This document shows, one piece after another, positions 1 through 8,319 of a stretch of DNA of 64,000 bases. Source of the DNA: Paenibacillus sp. FJAT-26967 (lineage in GTDB: Bacteria > Bacillota > Bacilli > Paenibacillales > NBRC-103111). Numbering within the stretch: the first letter of the stretch is position 1; every line of letters starts with the position of its first letter. The stretch spans positions 1,066,048-1,130,047 of the forward strand of contig NZ_LMXH01000001.1 in NCBI RefSeq assembly GCF_001541095.1, read 5' to 3'. A program made the translations under genes and the position numbers. The notes beneath the pieces are model-generated. The model saw only the letters and a list, made by a program, of their open reading frames with translations. It was not told the DNA's origin and did no database searches.

Positions 1-95
1 AACTCTAGCTGTACAATCCCTCCTATGTTACGATGTTGGGTGAGATCTAGTAAATATCCTAACATTATAGACATATGGAACGGAGACAGAACATC

Positions 96-971
96 TTGAA
101 AGCATTTAAGAAAGTCTACATAGAGATCACCAGCATCTGCAATCTTGCCTGTACCTTTTGTCCGCCTACCGAACGTAAGGCGAGTTTTATTAAAGTGGAG
201 GACTTTGCTAAGAGGCTGGATGAGATCAAATCTTATACAAATTATATTTATCTGCACGTCAAAGGGGAGCCGCTTCTCCATCCCAAGATCGGGGAGCTGC
301 TGGATATTAGCCATGAGAAGGGCTTTAAGGTCAATATCACGACGAACGGAACATTGATTGCGAAGAATCGGCACAAACTGCTGGGCAAGCCTGCCCTTAG
401 GCAAATGAACTTCTCGCTCCACAGTTTTGACGGACATGAGGGTTCAACTAACCGCGAGGGATATTTGAGAGAGATCCTTTCCTTTGTCCGTGAGGCAGAG
501 GAACACAAGGTTATCTTTTCTTTCCGTCTCTGGAATTTGACGCAGGATAACGCGACCAACCTTCAAAAGAGCAGGAACCGCCAGACACTCGAAATGATAG
601 AGAAGGAATTCGGACTCGATTACAAAATTGAAGAAAAGGTCGTACCTGGCGGAGGGGTGAGAATCTCCGATCATGTTTATTTGAACCAGGATTATGAATT
701 CCAATGGCCAAGTCTGACAGCACCGGAGGATGACGGAAAAGGCTTCTGCCATGGACTTCGCAGCCAGGCGGCCATTCTTGAGAACGGGACAGTGGTGCCG
801 TGCTGCCTGGATGGAGAAGGAGTCATCAATCTGGGGAACATTAATCAGACTTCATTTGCTGACATCGTGGAGGGCGAGCGGGCAAATAATCTCGTCGATG
901 GGTTTTCCCGCAGGGAAGCGGTCGAAGAATTGTGCAGAAAATGCGGGTATCGACAGAGGTTTGGAGCGTAA
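96..971 (+). CDS. Radical SAM/SPASM-domain protein, substrate unknown
   Basis: A radical SAM enzyme of about 291 residues. The cluster motif CxxxCxxC (CNLACTFC) lies at residues 15-22, directly after a first beta strand (KVYIEIT) that is typical of the superfamily. The C-terminal third carries further cysteines (FCHG, VPCC, LCRKCG) arranged like a SPASM/twitch domain that binds auxiliary iron-sulfur clusters. I chose the TTG at 96 because a GGAG at 82-85 precedes it and it gives the usual short N-terminus; an in-frame ATG at 75 would add seven residues. No peptide substrate gene, maturase partner or transporter lies beside it within the window, so the reaction cannot be named. It may belong to an operon starting before the window. 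Confidence 0.85.
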   Translation: MKAFKKVYIEITSICNLACTFCPPTERKASFIKVEDFAKRLDEIKSYTNYIYLHVKGEPLLHPKIGELLDISHEKGFKVNITTNGTLIAKNRHKLLGKPALRQMNFSLHSFDGHEGSTNREGYLREILSFVREAEEHKVIFSFRLWNLTQDNATNLQKSRNRQTLEMIEKEFGLDYKIEEKVVPGGGVRISDHVYLNQDYEFQWPSLTAPEDDGKGFCHGLRSQAAILENGTVVPCCLDGEGVINLGNINQTSFADIVEGERANNLVDGFSRREAVEELCRKCGYRQRFGA

Positions 972-1032
972 GGCAGGCGCTCTCTGCTCATAACGCAAGA
1001 TATGTTTTGCTCTTTTATGCTATATGCAACAC

Positions 1033-1068
1033 AAGACGAACCGGAGTAACAGCCGATCGTCTTTTTTT
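1033..1068 (+). terminator. Likely intrinsic terminator after the radical SAM gene
   Basis: A seven-base-pair stem (AAGACGA with TCGTCTT) is followed by a run of T. It sits between two convergent genes. The loop is long (17 bases), so this is a moderate candidate. Confidence 0.5.
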
Positions 1069-1074
1069 ATTTCC

Positions 1075-1959
1075 TTATTCCGTCAGTTTCATTTCTTTCA
1101 TAAGTTCGATGAAGTGCTGCGCGGTTTTGGTTAAATAGCGATTCTTCAACCAGATTAGTCCGGTGGCGAATCTCAGCTGGCTATCTGCGATGGCAAAGGA
1201 TTGAATTTCGTATCCGCGATGCAGCTTCAGGATGGACTCCGGAATAATCGTGGTCCCGTCACCAGAAGATACCCACTCCAGCAGCGTGACGATATCTGAG
1301 CATTCCCCGATGACATCGGCGGTCAGACCGCGTCCGGCAAATTGATCCATGATGCTCCGATAGAGTCCGAGTCCTTCTGCACTGGGCAGAATAAGCGGAT
1401 AGTGCTGGATATCGGCATAGCTGAATTCGCGTGCTTCAGGCACGAAGGTATTAGCTGTTACGAAGTAGAAGGGCTCGGATTGAAGCCGCAGCACTTCAAA
1501 ATCGCTCAGATCCAGCGGGAGCCTTACGATGGCGAGCTCGATGGAGCGTTCTCTCATGAGCCGGAGAAGCTGGTTGGATTCATTCTGCTGTATTTTATAA
1601 GTAACCTTGGGGTAGCGGATTTTAAAAGCTCGCAGCAAACGGGGCAAAGGGGCCGATGACAAGGTGTTGACTCCGATCGTCAGCTTGCCTCGTATTCCCA
1701 TGCCGATTTCTTTGACCTCGGTCTGCGATTCTTCCAAGAGCTTGGTTAAGTGAATGGCATGTTTGTATAAGGCCTGACCGGCATCGGTCAGTTCTAAGAG
1801 TTTACCGGTTCGGATCACAAGCTGGACTCCGAGCTCCTGCTCCAGTGTCTTTAATTGTTGTCCGAGCGGGGGCTGCGTCATGTGGAGTCTTTGGGCTGCT
1901 GCGGTAATTTGCTTCTCTTCCGCGATCGCTATGAAGTAGCGCAGCTGGCGAATATCCAT
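1075..1959 (-). CDS. LysR-family transcriptional regulator
   Basis: A 294-residue LysR-type regulator. Residues 1-60 form the winged helix-turn-helix (start MDIRQLRYFIAIAEE, then the AAQRLHMTQPPLGQQLKTLE recognition helix region); the rest is the periplasmic-binding-like effector domain beginning near residue 90. An AGGAGA ribosome binding site precedes the ATG. It is transcribed divergently from the ankyrin lipoprotein and amidohydrolase genes, the classic layout for a LysR protein that controls its neighbours and itself. The shared 119-base region holds a perfect 12-base palindrome. The inducer is unknown; a nitrogen-heterocycle substrate of the amidohydrolase is a reasonable guess only. 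Confidence 0.93.
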   Translation of the reverse strand: MDIRQLRYFIAIAEEKQITAAAQRLHMTQPPLGQQLKTLEQELGVQLVIRTGKLLELTDAGQALYKHAIHLTKLLEESQTEVKEIGMGIRGKLTIGVNTLSSAPLPRLLRAFKIRYPKVTYKIQQNESNQLLRLMRERSIELAIVRLPLDLSDFEVLRLQSEPFYFVTANTFVPEAREFSYADIQHYPLILPSAEGLGLYRSIMDQFAGRGLTADVIGECSDIVTLLEWVSSGDGTTIIPESILKLHRGYEIQSFAIADSQLRFATGLIWLKNRYLTKTAQHFIELMKEMKLTE

Positions 1960-2034
1960 TGGGCGAAGGTCTCCTATTCAAACGATAAAAGTATGGAAAC
2001 TAAACTTTATAAATATTTTTCGTATAGTACTGGC

Positions 2035-2046
2035 TATGGTACCATA
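2035..2046. promoter_or_regulatory. 12-base perfect palindrome in the divergent LysR promoter region
   Basis: TATGGTACCATA reads the same on both strands and lies 33 bases before the start codon of the ankyrin lipoprotein gene. A related GTATAGTAC lies just upstream. It could be an operator for the adjacent LysR regulator, although it lacks the common T-N11-A spacing; binding is inferred from position only. Confidence 0.35.
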
Positions 2047-2078
2047 CAAGTACCTTCAGAAGAAAGAGGGCGACTTTC

Positions 2079-2756
2079 ATGCGTATAATCATCATTTCCA
2101 TGGTTATCTGGCTGTTGGCAGGTTGTCAGCAGCCTGCAAATTTAGCCGAAGAGGATGTGTCGACAATGAATATATCCATTATTGAAGCCGCAGAAAGCGG
2201 AGATACGAGCCGGGTATTGCAACTAATCCGGGATGGGGCAGATATCAATACAAGAGATGAGCAGGGAAGGACACCGATCCTTGCCGCCACACACGGCAAC
2301 CAGGCAGATACGGTCCGGGCATTGATTGAAGCGGGCGCCGATATCAATCTGCAGGATCACAAACTGGACAATCCTTTCCTATACGCCGGCGCGGAAGGCT
2401 TGCTCGAAATCGTGAAGATATTAAACGATGCCGGAGCAGATCCGGCGATCACGAACCGCTATGGAGGAACAGCGCTTATACCTGCGTCGGAACACGGCTA
2501 TGTAGACGTTGTCCGGGAGCTGCTTACGGGTTCGGAGGTTGACGTCAATCATGTTAATAATCTGGGATGGACGGCATTAATGGAAGCGATTGTCTTGAGT
2601 GACGGCGGGGAAAATCAGCAGCAGGTCATCCGGCTGCTGATTGAGCACGGTGCGGATGTGACGATCCCGGATAAGAATGGGGTTACACCGCTGGAACATG
2701 CAAAAGCGCATCATTTTACAGCGATCGAACGTTTATTGGCAGATGCCGGGGCTTAA
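2079..2756 (+). CDS. Ankyrin-repeat lipoprotein
   Basis: A 225-residue protein with a lipoprotein signal peptide: a short hydrophobic stretch ending in the lipobox LLAGC, with the lipidated cysteine at residue 16. The mature part is made of about five ankyrin repeats (motifs such as GADINTRDEQGRTPILAATH, GADPAITNRYGGTAL and GADVTIPDKNGVTPLEHA). It would therefore be anchored on the outer face of the membrane as a protein-binding scaffold. A good SD (AAGAGGG) precedes the ATG. It is followed 39 bases later by an amidohydrolase gene and probably shares its transcript. Its partner is not known; ankyrin repeats bind proteins rather than catalyse reactions. Confidence 0.85.
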   Translation: MRIIIISMVIWLLAGCQQPANLAEEDVSTMNISIIEAAESGDTSRVLQLIRDGADINTRDEQGRTPILAATHGNQADTVRALIEAGADINLQDHKLDNPFLYAGAEGLLEIVKILNDAGADPAITNRYGGTALIPASEHGYVDVVRELLTGSEVDVNHVNNLGWTALMEAIVLSDGGENQQQVIRLLIEHGADVTIPDKNGVTPLEHAKAHHFTAIERLLADAGA

Positions 2757-2795
2757 TGATGTCTCTTTTATATAGTTAAGAAAGGACGGGGTGGT

Positions 2796-4019
2796 ATGTT
2801 AAATGCTTCCTACTGGTTAACGAATGTAAGAATAGAACAGGGCTATATCATGGAAGATGGACAAATAGCAGGCACAGACACGGAGATTTGTCACATTCGG
2901 ATTGAGGGCGGTGTAATCGCTGAAGTGATCCGGTCACAGCCGCTTCCTGCGAGTGATCTTCCGAAATATGACGGTAAAGAGCTGCTGCTGCTCCCTTCTT
3001 TCGAAGAAGCACATATTCATTTGGATAAAACGTATTACGGCGGCCCGTGGAAAGCGGTCAAGCAGGTACCTGGCATCTTCGGGCGGATTGAGGAAGAGAA
3101 GGCATTATTGCCTAAGCTGCTGCCACTCACGAGACAACAAGCGGAAGCTATTCTGGCGCTTATTCAACGATTGGGCTCAACACATGTACGCAGCCACTGC
3201 AATATCGAGCCGGTCAGCGGTCTGCGCAGGTTAGAGGCGACCGTGCAGGCTTTGGATACATTCTCCGGCAAAATTTCATCGGAAATTGTAGCTTTTCCGC
3301 AGCATGGACTGCTCCGGTCGGATTCTGCCCAGCTGGTCAAACAGTCCTTGGCCGAGGGGGCGACACATGTAGGCGGAGTAGATCCGCACACGGTGGATGG
3401 GGATATCGAGAAATCACTGCAGACCCTGGTTGAATTAGCGGTTCAGCATCAAGCCGGTATTGATATTCACCTGCACGATAGCGAAGACGCGGGCAAGCAT
3501 ACACTGATGCGACTTGCTGATCTGACCGAGGAAGCTGGACTACAGGGGCAAGTCACAATCAGCCACGCATTCTGGTTTGCAGGCGCTGAGCCTCAAGAAG
3601 CGCAAGAAATAGCCGGAAGGCTGGCGGCGCTTGGCATGTCCATCGCTTCAACGGTACCGATCGGAAGAACGGCGATGCCCCTTCCTATGCTGATTGACCA
3701 GGGTGTTACCGTCAAATTGGCAACAGACAGCCTTACGGATCACTGGTCACCTTTTGGGAATGGAGATCAACTGGAGAAAGCAGGGCGGTACGCAGAATTG
3801 TACGGGTACCAGGATGAATGGTCCTTGTCCCGGTCTCTCGGATTGATTACAGGCGGGATAACACCGCTGAATCAAGACGGTGAGCAGGTATGGCCTAAGG
3901 CCGGCGATACGGCCAGCTTTGTACTGGTCCATGCAAGCTGCTCCGCCGAAGCGGTGGCGCGAAGGGCGGAGCGCCAAGCGGTATGGCACCGGGGGCGCCT
4001 CGTGAGCGGCTCTGTTTAA
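2796..4019 (+). CDS. Amidohydrolase, cytosine-deaminase-like
   Basis: A 407-residue metal-dependent hydrolase of the amidohydrolase superfamily, closest in motif pattern to cytosine deaminase (CodA). Visible metal and catalytic residues are HxH at 73/75 (EEAHIHLDK), H225 in DIHLHDSED, H257 in TISHAFW and D311 in LATDSLTDHW. The phrase HWSPFGNGD matches the CodA region after the catalytic aspartate. It would hydrolyse C-N bonds in a cyclic amidine or amide in the cytoplasm; cytosine itself is not proven. It is the last gene of the cluster governed by the divergent LysR regulator and ends at a strong hairpin terminator. Confidence 0.85.
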   Translation: MLNASYWLTNVRIEQGYIMEDGQIAGTDTEICHIRIEGGVIAEVIRSQPLPASDLPKYDGKELLLLPSFEEAHIHLDKTYYGGPWKAVKQVPGIFGRIEEEKALLPKLLPLTRQQAEAILALIQRLGSTHVRSHCNIEPVSGLRRLEATVQALDTFSGKISSEIVAFPQHGLLRSDSAQLVKQSLAEGATHVGGVDPHTVDGDIEKSLQTLVELAVQHQAGIDIHLHDSEDAGKHTLMRLADLTEEAGLQGQVTISHAFWFAGAEPQEAQEIAGRLAALGMSIASTVPIGRTAMPLPMLIDQGVTVKLATDSLTDHWSPFGNGDQLEKAGRYAELYGYQDEWSLSRSLGLITGGITPLNQDGEQVWPKAGDTASFVLVHASCSAEAVARRAERQAVWHRGRLVSGSV

Positions 4020-4106
4020 TTTGAGGATTCTGAAGGGCGCGAGAGACGCGTCTCTTATAGAAGCAGCACGAGGAAAATTCGGGTTCATGTGTTGTATGAC
4101 AAGCGG

Positions 4107-4140
4107 AGGAGGTGCCGGTTAATAAAGGCACCTCCTTTTA
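4107..4140 (+). terminator. Rho-independent terminator after the amidohydrolase
   Basis: A perfect ten-base-pair stem (AGGAGGTGCC with GGCACCTCCT) with a ten-base loop is followed by TTTTA. Confidence 0.85.
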
Positions 4141-4218
4141 CGCTGTCAAGAAGCACCATTGACCTTGTTGTACGGAGCGGCTGAACGGTTCCTTCATTAA
4201 TAAGCGCCCTTGGCGTCT

Positions 4219-4383
4219 TTAATACATGTCTAACAGAAAACCGAGATAAGCGAGAAATAGGACAAATAACAGAAACACGTCCAGACCCGTCGGAAGGATC
4301 AGCGTGCGTACAAATTGTATGCAGATCAGCGGGAAAAGCACGCCCCGAACAGTGTACCGGGTTTTCCACCACCATTTTTGCAT
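4219..4383 (-). CDS. Small membrane protein of 54 residues
   Basis: A short gene starting at the ATG complementary to 4381-4383, preceded by a clear SD (GAAGGGGATG). The product begins MQKWWWKTRYTVRG and ends FLLDMY. It has an N-terminal tryptophan/arginine-rich patch, then two hydrophobic stretches (about residues 15-30 and 34-52) separated by a PTGLD turn, so it is most likely a two-pass or hairpin membrane peptide. I do not recognise a named family. The good SD, the coherent hydrophobic pattern and the lack of rare codons favour it over the longer overlapping reading frame on the same strand. Function unknown. Confidence 0.7.
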   Translation of the reverse strand: MQKWWWKTRYTVRGVLFPLICIQFVRTLILPTGLDVFLLFVLFLAYLGFLLDMY

Positions 4384-4495
4384 GAGCATCCCCTTCGTTT
4401 GGTTTAAAAATGACCGCTACCAGTTTATGCGGCGGCATTCTTGGGTATGATGAAATTTCAGCGCGCAACAACCCTCTCATTCCTCAGAGACAACA

Positions 4496-4540
4496 AAACA
4501 GCTTTAGCCCGGTCTGACACCGGACTAAAGCTGTTTGTTT
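4496..4540. terminator. Bidirectional terminator overlapping a stop codon
   Basis: A twelve-base-pair perfect stem (AAACAGCTTTAG with CTAAAGCTGTTT) extended inward by CCGGT/ACCGG, with T-rich sequence on both outer sides. The TAG stop of the minus-strand membrane protein gene lies inside the stem. Confidence 0.85.
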
Positions 4541-4836
4541 TGAAATTTAAACTGATTTTTTTTGCCGATTAATACAATCACAATATTTATTGCCAGAATG
4601 ATGATAAATGAAATCCCGTAAATACCCGCTTGAACAAGCTGAGCAAGTCCATCAGGAGCGCTTATCCAGAGCCATAAGAATCCTGCAAGCAGGATTACAC
4701 CATTTATAAGAGCCGTATATAATAATGTCGATTTCAAGCGGCTATGTCTAATACTCCTCATACTAAAAATAATTGTAACGACCAGAGAAAGAAGTATAGG
4801 CACTATTAATTTTATTAAATTTTCATCCAAATACAT
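4525..4836 (-). CDS. Small three-helix membrane protein, unknown function
   Basis: About 103 residues with three predicted membrane helices (roughly residues 7-24, 37-57 and 68-90) and a basic C-terminus (KKNQFKFQNK). The upstream 40-residue gene ends in TGATG, so its stop overlaps the ATG at 4836. The AAGGAGG site lies only two bases before that ATG but eight bases before an in-frame TTG at 4830, so translation may begin at either. The region is visibly AT-rich compared with its neighbours, and the gene ends in a strong terminator. I recognise no family. The coupling suggests it works together with the upstream peptide. Confidence 0.7.
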   Translation of the reverse strand: MYLDENLIKLIVPILLSLVVTIIFSMRSIRHSRLKSTLLYTALINGVILLAGFLWLWISAPDGLAQLVQAGIYGISFIIILAINIVIVLIGKKNQFKFQNKQL

Positions 4837-4958
4837 CACCTCCTTATATTAGATAATAGCATTAGGAAGTTAATTCGTGGTTGTTTTTCTAAGTTACGTC
4901 CAAGTAATTCCCGCACCTCCACGTTGTACAAGAGGACTCGTTTCGAACCACGGTTCAT
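4836..4958 (-). CDS. Putative 40-residue basic peptide, translationally coupled
   Basis: A 41-codon reading frame (MNRGSKRVLLYNVEVRELLG at the start, ending SNIRR) preceded by an excellent SD (AGAAGGAG, seven bases before ATG). It has nine basic and three acidic residues and no signal peptide or membrane helix. Its last codons AGG AGG TGA also form the SD of the next gene, and its stop overlaps that gene's ATG (TGATG), the usual sign of translational coupling. It could be a real small protein or a leader peptide that regulates the downstream gene. No homology recognised. Confidence 0.5.
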   Translation of the reverse strand: MNRGSKRVLLYNVEVRELLGRNLEKQPRINFLMLLSNIRR

Positions 4959-5164
4959 AATACAACTCCTTCTAAAATGGTTTTTTAGTGAGTATAACTA
5001 TTATCCCTATTTAATTGTTTCGATTTTGGTATTTTTATGAAATAATACAATTATTTTTATTTCAAACATTTGTAATAAAATCCGTCTATGAAAATACACG
5101 ATGCGAGTTTATACAGATGCTAAGTTGGGAAGGATGAAAACAGGTAGCTTCAGGGCCGAAAAGA

Positions 5165-5194
5165 TTGACGTTATCGGTAGTTCTGGTTTATCAT
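5165..5194 (+). promoter_or_regulatory. valS: Probable vegetative promoter for the valS T-box transcript
   Basis: TTGACG at 5165-5170 and TATCAT at 5189-5194 are separated by 18 bases. This would start transcription near 5200, just before the T-box stem I. Confidence 0.6.
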
Positions 5195-5225
5195 AGAGTG
5201 TAATTTATATGCTTAACTATGAATC

Positions 5226-5526
5226 GTTCTCAATGACTGAATCAACGTAGATGGGGAGTAGTAGACGGCGAGCCCTTCAGAGAGTGGAACCGCAGCGCTG
5301 GAAGGTTCCGCAGGGATAAGACGGCCGTACGAAGTCGCCCCGGAGTTGTTTGCGTGAATGCTTTGCCGTGCTGGACACGGTAGTCGATTAGCGCAAACCG
5401 GCCGCACCGTTATCTGCGCCTCAAGTGTCATGCACCGTCTCCTTTTACTCGCGGAACGGGCGTGAAATGAAGGTGGTACCACGGAAGCACATCCTTTCGT
5501 CCTTTGCGGCGGAAGGATTTTTTTGT
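5226..5526 (+). promoter_or_regulatory. T-box riboswitch, valine specific
   Basis: A tRNA-sensing leader upstream of valS. The stem I hallmarks are visible: the GGGGAGTAGTA GA-motif region near 5255, the AGAGAG loop at about 5279-5284 and the GCTGGAAGG segment at about 5298-5306. The likely specifier codon is GTC (valine) at 5334-5336, in the context GAA-GTC-G. The T-box sequence AAGGTGGTACCACG lies at 5470-5483; its TGGT bulge would pair with a tRNA ending in ACCA. The terminator stem is ATCCTTTCG (5491-5499) with CGGAAGGAT (5510-5518) and a run of T. Uncharged tRNA-Val should favour antitermination. Confidence 0.92.
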
Positions 5527-5570
5527 TGGCTTAAATAGTGTGCAGGTATTTGAAATGGAGGAAATGGACT

Positions 5571-8237
5571 ATGGCAGAAACAAACGATAAAACTTCGGTT
5601 TCCATGCCGACTACGTATGATCCCTCGCAAAGCGAGAAGAAGTGGTACGACTATTGGATCAAGAACGGATACTTTCGTGCGGGCCAGCGTCCGGATGCGG
5701 AGACTTATACGATCGTTATTCCCCCGCCGAACGTAACAGGCATGCTGCATCTGGGCCATGCGCTTGATTTCACCCTGCAGGATATTCTGATCCGTACGAA
5801 GCGGATGCAGGGCTACGATACGCTGTGGCTTCCGGGATCGGACCATGCGGGTATCGCTACACAAACCAAAGTTGAACAGAATTTGCGTGCGGAAGGATTA
5901 TCCCGCCATGATCTGGGCCGCGAGAAATTCCTGGAGAAGGTCTGGGAATGGAAAGACCTCTACGCCAATACGATCCGGGACCAGTGGGCCAAAATGGGCT
6001 TTTCTCTTGATTATTCCCGCGAGCGTTTTACGCTCGATGAAGGTTTGTCCAAAGCCGTGCGTGAAGTATTCGTAAGCCTCTATAACAAAGGGCTCATTTA
6101 CCGGGGCAAATACATTATTAACTGGGACCCGAAAGCGCAGACGGCCCTGTCTGACATCGAGGTTGAATATAAAGAAGTGCAGGGCAACCTGTACCATCTC
6201 GTATACCCGCTCAAGGACGGCAGCGGCTCGATTACCGTCGCTACCACGCGTCCGGAGACGATGCTTGGCGATACAGCCGTAGCCGTTCACCCGGAGGATG
6301 ACCGTTACAAACATATGATCGGTAAAATGCTCGTGCTTCCGGTTGTGGGCCGCGAGATTCCGGTTATTGCAGATGAGTATGTAGAAAAGGATTTCGGAAG
6401 CGGTGCGGTTAAAATCACGCCGGCTCACGATCCGAACGACTTTGAAGTAGGTAAGCGTCACGATCTGCCGCAAATTCTCGTGATGGACGAATCCGGCACA
6501 ATGAACAGCAATGCAGGCCCGTATCAGGGACTGGACCGCGCGGATTGCCGCAAGAAGATTGTGGCGGATCTTCAGGAACAGGGTATCCTCGTCAAAATCG
6601 AGGAGCACATACACCAGGTTGGCCACAGTGAGCGCAGCGGCGCCGTCGTGGAACCTTACTTGTCCACGCAGTGGTTCGTTAAGATGAAGCCGCTCGCCGA
6701 CCGCGCAATCGAAGCTCAGAAGAACGGTTCCGGCGTTAACTTTGTACCGGACCGCTTCGAGAAGATTTACCTGAACTGGATCGAGAATGTACGTGACTGG
6801 TGTATCTCCCGTCAGTTGTGGTGGGGGCACCGCGTTCCGGCATGGTATTGCTCGGACTGCCAGGAAGTAACCGTAGCTCATGAAGATGCTCACCAATGTT
6901 CGCATTGCTGCAGTGAAAATATCCGCCAGGATGAAGACGTCCTGGATACTTGGTTCTCTTCCGCGCTGTGGCCTTTCTCTACCCTTGGCTGGCCTGAGCA
7001 GACCGAAGATCTGCAGCGCTTCTATCCGACCAATGTACTCGTTACCGGCTATGACATCATTTATTTCTGGGTAGCGCGGATGATTTTCAGCGGCCTTGAA
7101 TTTACGGATCAAGTTCCTTTCCAAGATGTGCTGATGCACGGTCTGATCCGGGATGCGGATGGACGTAAGATGTCCAAATCGCTCGGCAACGGCGTAGATC
7201 CGCTCGAAGTTATTGCGAACTACGGGGCAGATGCCATGCGATACATGCTCTCCACCTCCAGCACGCCAGGCCAGGATCTGCGCTTCCGCATGGAACGCGT
7301 AGAGCAGACTCGCAATTTCGCGAATAAGATCTGGAATGCATCGCGCTTTGCGCTGATGAATCTGGAAGGCTTCACCGCGGCGGACATCGATCTTAGCGGG
7401 GAGCTTGGAACGGCAGACCGCTGGATCCTGCACCGTCTGAACGAAACGTCCCGTGAAGTGACGCGCTTGATTGATCTGTACGAATTCGGCGAAACCGGCC
7501 GTCTGCTGTACAACTTCATCTGGGATGATCTTTGCGACTGGTACATCGAATTCAGTAAGCTGTCCCTGTACGGTCAGGACGAAGCGGCGAAGAAAACGAC
7601 TCAGTCCGTACTCGCTTACGTACTCGATCGTACGCAGCGCCTGATTCACCCGTTCATGCCGTTTATCTCTGAAGAAATCTGGCAGCATCTGCCGCACGAA
7701 GGCGACACGATCACGCTGGCAGCGTGGCCGGCTTATGACGAGAAGTTCGAAGCTGCCGATGCTGTGCGCGAGATGGAACTGCTCATGGACGTGATCCGTG
7801 CCGTACGGAATATCCGGGCGGAAGTCAACGTTCCGATGAGCAAGAAAGTCGAGCTGCTCGTCAAACCGTCTACTCCGGACGCGCAGACGATTCTGTCGCG
7901 CAACGAAGAATACATCCGCCGCTTCTGCAGCACTTCCGAGCTGAGCATCTCCATGGATATTGCATCGCCGGATAAGGCTATGACCGCTGTAGTGACAGGC
8001 GCGGAGCTGTTCTTCCCGCTTGCAGGCTTAATCGATATCGGCCAGGAAGTCGCCCGTCTGGAGAAAGAAATCCAGACATTGAACGGCGAAGTCAGCCGGA
8101 TTGAGAAGAAGCTCTCGAATGAAGGCTTCATCGCCAAGGCTCCAGCCAAAGTTATTGAAGAAGAGAAAGCCAAAATGGCCGATTATGCCGAGAAACGGGA
8201 TAAAGTACAGGCTCGTTTGGCCGAGCTCAAAGAATAG
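5571..8237 (+). CDS. valS: Valine--tRNA ligase
   Basis: An 888-residue class I aminoacyl-tRNA synthetase that charges tRNA-Val. The HIGH signature appears as HLGH at residues 60-63 and KMSKS at 533-537. The CP1 editing domain contains the [13 protein letters not shown] motif, and a CxxC...CxxC knuckle (CSDC, CSHC) lies before the second half of the active site. The C-terminus is a coiled coil beginning near [16 protein letters not shown] place the start at the ATG preceded by GGAGG with nine-base spacing; an in-frame GTG 33 bases upstream lacks such a site. Length matches the family. Expression should be controlled by the T-box directly upstream. Confidence 0.98.
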   Translation: MAETNDKTSVSMPTTYDPSQSEKKWYDYWIKNGYFRAGQRPDAETYTIVIPPPNVTGMLHLGHALDFTLQDILIRTKRMQGYDTLWLPGSDHAGIATQTKVEQNLRAEGLSRHDLGREKFLEKVWEWKDLYANTIRDQWAKMGFSLDYSRERFTLDEGLSKAVREVFVSLYNKGLIYRGKYIINWDPKAQTALSDIEVEYKEVQGNLYHLVYPLKDGSGSITVATTRPETMLGDTAVAVHPEDDRYKHMIGKMLVLPVVGREIPVIADEYVEKDFGSGAVKITPAHDPNDFEVGKRHDLPQILVMDESGTMNSNAGPYQGLDRADCRKKIVADLQEQGILVKIEEHIHQVGHSERSGAVVEPYLSTQWFVKMKPLADRAIEAQKNGSGVNFVPDRFEKIYLNWIENVRDWCISRQLWWGHRVPAWYCSDCQEVTVAHEDAHQCSHCCSENIRQDEDVLDTWFSSALWPFSTLGWPEQTEDLQRFYPTNVLVTGYDIIYFWVARMIFSGLEFTDQVPFQDVLMHGLIRDADGRKMSKSLGNGVDPLEVIANYGADAMRYMLSTSSTPGQDLRFRMERVEQTRNFANKIWNASRFALMNLEGFTAADIDLSGELGTADRWILHRLNETSREVTRLIDLYEFGETGRLLYNFIWDDLCDWYIEFSKLSLYGQDEAAKKTTQSVLAYVLDRTQRLIHPFMPFISEEIWQHLPHEGDTITLAAWPAYDEKFEAADAVREMELLMDVIRAVRNIRAEVNVPMSKKVELLVKPSTPDAQTILSRNEEYIRRFCSTSELSISMDIASPDKAMTAVVTGAELFFPLAGLIDIGQEVARLEKEIQTLNGEVSRIEKKLSNEGFIAKAPAKVIEEEKAKMADYAEKRDKVQARLAELKE

Positions 8238-8253
8238 CGCATAACACTTTTAT

Positions 8254-8297
8254 AATCGCGGTGCATGACGCCCTTTAACGGCGGAGGCACCGCGATT
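8254..8297 (+). other. Long perfect hairpin between valS and folC
   Basis: AATCGCGGTGC pairs perfectly with GCACCGCGATT (11 base pairs) and the loop holds a second CGCC/GGCG pairing. There is no T-run, so it is not a standard terminator; it could reduce read-through, protect mRNA ends or be a processing site. Confidence 0.5.
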
Positions 8298-8319
8298 CAT
8301 ATCAACTAAAGGGATGATT

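Noticed and set aside
4085-4480. 131-codon frame on the minus strand after the amidohydrolase
   Set aside because: No plausible start signal or protein-like pattern; a 54-residue frame in the same stretch has a good SD and a membrane-protein profile.
4840-5164. Insertion sequence or phage remnant in the AT-rich region before the T-box
   Set aside because: No transposase, inverted terminal repeats or target duplication could be seen; only the short peptide gene at its left edge is supported.
5898-7697. 599-codon frame on the minus strand inside valS
   Set aside because: It is antisense to a clearly identified synthetase gene, has no family features and no SD; such frames arise from the codon pattern of GC-rich genes.
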